NCBI GenBank assembly: GCA_003244035.1
Contig: QHBV01000270.1
Coordinates: 1 to 10,630 of the forward strand
From: Solirubrobacterales bacterium
GTDB lineage: Bacteria > Actinomycetota > Thermoleophilia > Solirubrobacterales > Solirubrobacteraceae
Direction of reading: 5' to 3'
Length of the DNA stretch: 10,630 nt
Below, one piece after another: positions 5,969 to 10,630 of the stretch. Positions within the stretch are counted from its first letter, which is position 1; the number at the start of each line of letters is the position of its first letter. A model generated the notes under the pieces. The model was not told the origin of the DNA. It worked only from the letters and a program-made list of their open reading frames with translations, and ran no database searches. The translations under genes and the position numbers were made by a program.

Positions 5969-8900
5969 GCAAAGCTGCCCCCTACGTGGAGTTCGACGTC
6001 TGCGGTCCCCTCCCGTCCGGAATGACGGTACTCGAGGCGAGCGCCGGCACCGGTAAGACGTACACGATCGCCGCGCTGGCTGCCCGGTATGTCGCCGAGG
6101 GCATGCCGCTCGAGCGGCTGCTGCTGATCACGTTCACGCGGATGGCTACCGGGGAGCTGCGAGATCGCGTCCGGGAGCGGCTGGTCGGCTGCGAGCAGCA
6201 GCTCTCGCGGATCCTTGCCGGAGCGCCGGAAACCGGTGCCGACCGCGTCGTGAGGCTGCTGGCCGCCGGCACCCCCCGCGAGGTGGAACTGCGGCGGGGT
6301 CGATTGGCTCGCGCGGTCGCCGATTTCGACGCGGCGACGATCGCGACGACTCACGGGTTCTGCCAGGAGATGCTTGCGGAGCTCGGCACGGTGGGCGATC
6401 TGGAGCCCGGGACGGCGTTCGTCGAGAACGTCTCGGATCTGCTGGAGCAGGTGCTCGACGATCTGTACGTCCGGCGCTTTCAGCAGCGGGGCGGCGCGTC
6501 GTTCGATCGCGCGCAGGCGCTCGAGATCGCACGGGCGGCGGTGTTCAACCCGACGGCGGAGCTCGAGCCGCAGGGCGAGCCGGCGCAGAGCACGGCGGCG
6601 ATGCGCTACCGGCTCGCGGGTGCGGTTCGCGCCGAGCTCGAGACGCGCAAGCGGCGGATGGCGATCATGACCTATGACGATCTGCTGACCCGGCTCAACC
6701 AGACGCTGAGAGGGCCGAGCGGCTCGGCTGCGGCCGGCCGGCTGCGCTCCCGCTATGGGGTGGTGCTGGTCGACGAGTTTCAGGACACCGACCCGGTGCA
6801 GTGGCAGATCCTGCACCGTTCGTTTGCGACGGCGGGGGTGACGCTCGTGCTCGTGGCCGATCCCAAGCAGGCGATCTACGCATTCCGTGGCGCTGACGTG
6901 TACGCGTACCTGGTCGCGGCAGCCACCGCTTCGACACGCGCCACCCTACAGATCAACCGCCGCAGCGACCAGGCCCTGCTCGACGCCTTGGACGCGCTGT
7001 TCGGAAACGCGCGGCTCGGTCACCAGGGCATCGTCTATCGCAGGGTCAAGGCCGATGCCGCGAACCGGACGCCCCGGCTGAGCGGCGCTCCGTGCGCCGC
7101 GGCGCTCCGCGTGCGGGTCGTGCACCGCGACGAGCCGACGATCGACCAGACCGCTTACGGGTTCGCCCGAGCGCCGTCGGCTCGAGCGCACATCGCCCGC
7201 GACCTCGCCGCGGACATCGTCGCGTTGCTCTCCTCGGGTGCCGCGATCGAGCACCGGATGCCCGATGGACACCCGGCCGCGCGCGATCCGATCCAGCCGG
7301 GGGACATCGCGGTGCTAGTCCGCACCCACAAGCACGCCGATCTGGTCCGGGACGAGCTGCGCGCCGCGCGGGTCCCAGCGGTGATCAACGGTGCCGGCAG
7401 CGTGTTCCTCACCCCGTCTGCGCGCGACTGGCTGAGGCTGCTCGAGGCGATCGAGCGCCCCGCCTCGACGCTCCGCGCGCGCACCGCTGCGCTGACGCCC
7501 TTCCTCGGCTGGGATGCCGAGCGGGTCGCCACCGCACCCGAGCAGGACTGGGAGGAGGTGCACCGTCGCCTGCACCACTGGAGCAGGGTCCTGCGCGAGA
7601 ATGGCGTGGCGGCGCTGGCCGAGACGATCATGCTCGGCGAGGGCCTTCCGGCCCGCATGCTCGCCTTCACCGATGGGGAGCGGCAGCTGACCGACGTGTA
7701 CCACTTGGCGCAGCTGCTTCACGGCGCGGCGAGCGCGGACCGACTGGGCGCCGCCGCACTACGGGCCTGGCTCGCTCAGCGGGTCTCCGCGCAGGAGCGC
7801 GAGGGGGTTGAGGATGAGCGCGCCCGCCGGCTCGAGTCAGACGCCGAAGCCGTGCAGGTGCTGACGATCCACCGCAGCAAGGGCCTCGAGTTCCCGCTCG
7901 TGTACTGCCCGTTCCTGTGGGAGCCGGGTTACATCTCGCGTGATCCCGAGCCGGTGTACTTCCACGACCCGGGCGCCGGCGACCTGCTCAAGCTCGACGT
8001 CGGACTCGACAGCCCCGGGTTCGGAGCGCACGTTCGCCAGCATCACGTCGAGCAGCGCGGTGAGGACCTGCGCCTCGCCTACGTCGCACTCACCCGCGCC
8101 AAGCATCAGGCGGTGATCTGGTGGGCCGGGTCATGGGCCAGTCGTCACTCTGCCCTCGGGCGGCTCCTGTTCGCCAAGGGCGAGGACGGCAACGTCGCAC
8201 CGGACGGCACCTTGACTCCTGCCGACACCGCCGTCGACGCGCGCGTTGCGCAGCTGGCCGAGCAGGCTCCGGGCTGTGTCAGCGTCGAGCGCTCCACTCT
8301 CGGGCTCCCGAGCGCGTGGCGTCCGCCGCTGCAGCCGCCCGCCGAGCTGCTGGCGGCACGGTTCGATCGACGGCTGGACGTGCGCTGGCGGCGCACGTCC
8401 TATAGCGACATCACGGCTGCGGCGCACGATCCGCTCGTCGCGAGCGAGCCGGAGGAGCGGGTCCTGCGCGACGAGCCCGAGGCGTCCGCCCCGGTCCCCG
8501 GCGCCGATCCCCAGGAATCACTCCCGCTGGGACTAGACAGGCCCTCACCACTCGATCGGCCCTCGCCGCTCGCAGAGATGCCCGCCGGGGTGGAGCTAGG
8601 CACGTTCGTGCATCGCGTGCTGGCGGCGAGTGACTTCGCGGCTGTCGATCTCGAGGCTGAGCTCGCCGAGCACGTCGCCGCCGCGCAGGCATGGCGCGAG
8701 CTCGAGATCGGCGACCCGGTGGTGGCCGGGGCCGGGCTCCGAGCGGCGCTCGAGACCCCGCTGGGAGCAATCGTCGAGGGCACGCGTCTTTGCGACGTGC
8801 GCCGCTCTGATCGGCTGGATGAGCTCGAGTTCGAGTTGCCGCTGGTCGGCGGCGAGGGACCGAGCGGATGGCTCACCCCAAGCGCGATCGGCGACGTGCT

Positions 8901-9375
8901 GCGCACGCACCTGCCGGCGAGCGACCCGATGGCCGCGTACGCCGTGCGCCTGCAGGATCCGTCGCTTCGCCCCAGCGTTCGAGGCTTTCTCACCGGCAGC
9001 ATCGACCTGGTCATCCGTCTCGGTGGCCCGCGGTACGCGATCGTCGACTACAAGACCAACTGGCTCGGGCCGTTCGATGAACCGCTGACCCTCCGCCATT
9101 ACCGGCCCAGTGCGCTCGCCGCGGAGATGAGCCGTGCCCATTACGGACTGCAGGCCCTGCTCTACACGGTCGTCCTGCACCGCTACCTGCGCTGGCGCCA
9201 GCCGGGCTATGAGCCCGCGCGCGACCTCGCCGGCGTCCTCTACCTGTTCCTGCGCGGTATGGCCGGCGCCGACACGCCGACGGTGGACGGCGCTCCGTTC
9301 GGCGTGTTCTCCTGGCGCCCGCCGGGAGCACTCGTGCAGGCGCTCAGCGATGTGCTCGACCGGGGCACGGCGTGA
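5965..9375 (+). CDS. recB: RecBCD complex subunit RecB, helicase-nuclease
   Basis: The 3'-5' helicase and nuclease motor of exonuclease V; it unwinds and degrades double-strand ends and loads RecA. It has 1136 residues (E. coli RecB 1180). UvrD-type motifs: Walker A EASAGTGKT (24-32), ITFTRMATGELRDRV (55-69), TTHGFCQEML (128-137), Walker B LVDEFQDTDPVQW (268-280), ADPKQAIYAFRGAD (298-311), INRRSDQALLDAL (330-342), TIHRSKGLEFPLVY (634-647) and LAYVALTRAKH (704-714). After a linker rich in Pro/Glu/Asp (about 825-872), the RecB-family nuclease domain has His883 (GTFVH), Asp1014 (GSIDLV), Asp1028 and Lys1030 (VDYKTN), and Gln1063/Tyr1067 (QALLY). All expected catalytic residues are present, so the nuclease looks intact. 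Its ATG overlaps the recC stop and its TGA overlaps the recD GTG, each by 4 nt. A small in-frame duplication (LDRPSP twice) lies in the linker. Confidence 0.98.
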   Translation: MSKAAPYVEFDVCGPLPSGMTVLEASAGTGKTYTIAALAARYVAEGMPLERLLLITFTRMATGELRDRVRERLVGCEQQLSRILAGAPETGADRVVRLLAAGTPREVELRRGRLARAVADFDAATIATTHGFCQEMLAELGTVGDLEPGTAFVENVSDLLEQVLDDLYVRRFQQRGGASFDRAQALEIARAAVFNPTAELEPQGEPAQSTAAMRYRLAGAVRAELETRKRRMAIMTYDDLLTRLNQTLRGPSGSAAAGRLRSRYGVVLVDEFQDTDPVQWQILHRSFATAGVTLVLVADPKQAIYAFRGADVYAYLVAAATASTRATLQINRRSDQALLDALDALFGNARLGHQGIVYRRVKADAANRTPRLSGAPCAAALRVRVVHRDEPTIDQTAYGFARAPSARAHIARDLAADIVALLSSGAAIEHRMPDGHPAARDPIQPGDIAVLVRTHKHADLVRDELRAARVPAVINGAGSVFLTPSARDWLRLLEAIERPASTLRARTAALTPFLGWDAERVATAPEQDWEEVHRRLHHWSRVLRENGVAALAETIMLGEGLPARMLAFTDGERQLTDVYHLAQLLHGAASADRLGAAALRAWLAQRVSAQEREGVEDERARRLESDAEAVQVLTIHRSKGLEFPLVYCPFLWEPGYISRDPEPVYFHDPGAGDLLKLDVGLDSPGFGAHVRQHHVEQRGEDLRLAYVALTRAKHQAVIWWAGSWASRHSALGRLLFAKGEDGNVAPDGTLTPADTAVDARVAQLAEQAPGCVSVERSTLGLPSAWRPPLQPPAELLAARFDRRLDVRWRRTSYSDITAAAHDPLVASEPEERVLRDEPEASAPVPGADPQESLPLGLDRPSPLDRPSPLAEMPAGVELGTFVHRVLAASDFAAVDLEAELAEHVAAAQAWRELEIGDPVVAGAGLRAALETPLGAIVEGTRLCDVRRSDRLDELEFELPLVGGEGPSGWLTPSAIGDVLRTHLPASDPMAAYAVRLQDPSLRPSVRGFLTGSIDLVIRLGGPRYAIVDYKTNWLGPFDEPLTLRHYRPSALAAEMSRAHYGLQALLYTVVLHRYLRWRQPGYEPARDLAGVLYLFLRGMAGADTPTVDGAPFGVFSWRPPGALVQALSDVLDRGTA
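8533..8568 (+). repeat. 18-bp duplication in the recB linker
   Basis: Two adjacent 18-bp units (8533-8550 and 8551-8568) both encode LDRPSP but differ at several third positions (AGG/CGG, TCA/TCG, CCA/CCG). The divergence suggests an old duplication. It lies in the disordered-looking linker between helicase and nuclease domains. Confidence 0.7.
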
Positions 9376-10630
9376 GCGCGAGCGCGACGACCTCGCCCGG
9401 CGATCGATTCGACGCGCGTTGCGCGAGTCGCGTGAGCGGGCTGCTGCGCCCCTTCAACGAGATCGGGCTGCTCGCGCCTGCCGACGTGCACGTCGCGACG
9501 CGGCTTGGTGAGCTGGTCGGCGAGGACAGCGAGCCGGTGCGACTCGGGGCCGCGCTCGCTGTGCGCGGCCCCAGGCTCGGTCACGTGTTCGTCGACATCG
9601 CCACGATTCGCGACACCGCGAGCATCGAATCCGACCAGCCCGTCGATCTCTCGGCCCTGCCCTGGCCTGCCACAGAGGGATGGATCGACCAGCTCGCCGC
9701 AAGCGAGCTGGTCGCGGTCGGGGAGCGAGGCCGTAGCACGGACCTCCCCCTTCGCCTGCTGGGCACCCGCCTCTACCTCGATCGCTACTGGCGCGAGGAG
9801 TGCCGGGTCGCGCTAGACCTGCGTCAGCTGACCGCCGCCGATCCGCTGGATGTTGGGGTCGAGCTGCTCGCCCAGGGACTGCGGCGGTTGTTTGTTGCCG
9901 GCGATGCGCAGGACAGGCAGCGATTGGCCGCCGCCGCCGCGGTTCTATGCCGGTTCGCGGTCCTCGCCGGCGGTCCGGGTACCGGCAAGACGACGACGGT
10001 TGCGCGGATCGTCGCGCTCCTGGCCGAGCAGGCCGCCGCGCAGGGGGCACGCCCGCCGCTGGTCGCGCTCGCGGCGCCGACTGGCAAGGCGGCGGCGCGA
10101 CTACAGGAGGCAGTCCACCAGGAGGGGGCGGTGCTTGCGGTCAGCGACGAGATCAGAGCGCTGCTCCGGGATCTACGCGCCTGCACGCTGCACCGGCTGC
10201 TCGGTTGGAGACCGGGAAGCCACAGCCGCTTCGCCCACGATCGCGAGAACCGCCTGCCGCACGACATCGTGATCGTCGATGAGGCCTCGATGCTCTCGCT
10301 CTCACTGACGGCCAGGCTGGTCGAAGCCGTGCGACCCGATGCGCGGCTACTACTGGTCGGCGATCCCGGGCAACTCAGCTCGATCGAGGCCGGGGTCGTC
10401 CTCGGCGACATCGTCGGTCCGGCCGCCGAGGGGCTCCTGATGAACGCTGCGGCCCGCGCGAGGCTCGCGCGGGCAACGGATTCGGAGGTTCCAGCCAAGG
10501 ATCCGCCTTCCGATACGAAGATCGGCGACGGGATCGTCGTGCTCGACCGCGTGCACCGCTACGGCCGCGGGATCGCGAAGCTTGCCGAGGCGATCCGGCG
10601 TGGCGACGCCGACGCAGCGATCGGCGCGCT
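9372..10630 (+). CDS. recD: RecBCD complex subunit RecD, 5'-3' helicase (3' end cut by window edge)
   Basis: The fast 5'-3' SF1B helicase of exonuclease V; it also regulates RecB nuclease activity and RecA loading. About 419 codons are present and the frame is still open at the right edge. The N-terminal domain reads LLRPFNEIGLLAPADVHVA and ALAVRGPRLGHVFVDIATI, both RecD-like. Then follow RYWREE, Walker A GGPGTGKTTT (200-209), motif Ia APTGKAAARLQ (235-245), Walker B IVDEASML with Asp303/Glu304, and motif III VGDPGQLSSIEAG with Gln334. A LDRVHRYGRGIAKLAEAIR motif is near the edge. Motifs IV-VI and the SH3-like part should lie beyond the window. The GTG at 9372 overlaps the recB stop as GTGA. 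This start gives a 12-residue or so Ser/Ala/Thr leader before the conserved domain, and the coupling supports it. A 12-bp perfect inverted repeat lies within the gene. Confidence 0.96.
   Translation, partial: MSASATTSPGDRFDARCASRVSGLLRPFNEIGLLAPADVHVATRLGELVGEDSEPVRLGAALAVRGPRLGHVFVDIATIRDTASIESDQPVDLSALPWPATEGWIDQLAASELVAVGERGRSTDLPLRLLGTRLYLDRYWREECRVALDLRQLTAADPLDVGVELLAQGLRRLFVAGDAQDRQRLAAAAAVLCRFAVLAGGPGTGKTTTVARIVALLAEQAAAQGARPPLVALAAPTGKAAARLQEAVHQEGAVLAVSDEIRALLRDLRACTLHRLLGWRPGSHSRFAHDRENRLPHDIVIVDEASMLSLSLTARLVEAVRPDARLLLVGDPGQLSSIEAGVVLGDIVGPAAEGLLMNAAARARLARATDSEVPAKDPPSDTKIGDGIVVLDRVHRYGRGIAKLAEAIRRGDADAAIGA
9686..9714. repeat. Perfect 12-bp inverted repeat with 5-nt loop inside recD
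   Basis: CGACCAGCTCGC at 9686-9697 is the exact reverse complement of GCGAGCTGGTCG at 9703-9714, separated by CGCAA. It encodes part of the sequence IDQLAASELVAV. No T-run follows, so it is not a standard terminator. Chance origin is possible in such GC-rich DNA. Confidence 0.75.

Overview
The window is GC-rich (roughly 70% by eye) with strong G/C preference at third codon positions. Its protein families fit a high-GC actinobacterium. The recC-recB-recD order and the RecC/RecD wording resemble actinobacterial homologues, possibly of a Thermoleophilia-like lineage, but I cannot fix the taxon without a search.

Left part (1-1366): the first 328 bases hold the decayed 3' portion of an ABC-2 type transporter permease, broken by an internal deletion and frameshift. 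It converges on a minus-strand Fpg/Nei-type DNA glycosylase gene (341-1084). The 282 bases between the glycosylase start and the next plus-strand gene hold no clear gene. They do contain a stretch (about 1205-1330) that looks coding on the minus strand but has no start, probably a gene remnant.

Middle (1367-2446): three closely spaced plus-strand genes. The first is a 121-residue protein of unknown function with a His/Gly/Arg-rich tail made by a triplicated 15-bp unit. The second is a RelE/HigB (Gp49-like) toxin. The third is its HigA/XRE-like antitoxin, which starts inside the toxin gene behind a strong ribosome binding site. The antitoxin's expected helix-turn-helix is oddly diverged.

Right part (2459-10630): recC, recB and the first two thirds of recD. 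The genes overlap by 4 nt (ATGA and GTGA), typical of translational coupling. Together they encode the RecBCD helicase-nuclease that resects double-strand breaks for RecA loading and degrades unprotected linear DNA. RecB keeps its helicase motifs and the C-terminal nuclease residues; RecD keeps Walker A and B. RecC carries a low-complexity insert of four 7-residue repeats. recD runs off the right edge.

The most notable feature of the layout is that the toxin-antitoxin pair lies only 12 nt upstream of recC in the same direction, so the two may share a transcript. I see no phage, transposon, CRISPR array or RNA gene, and no convincingly new system beyond this linkage.
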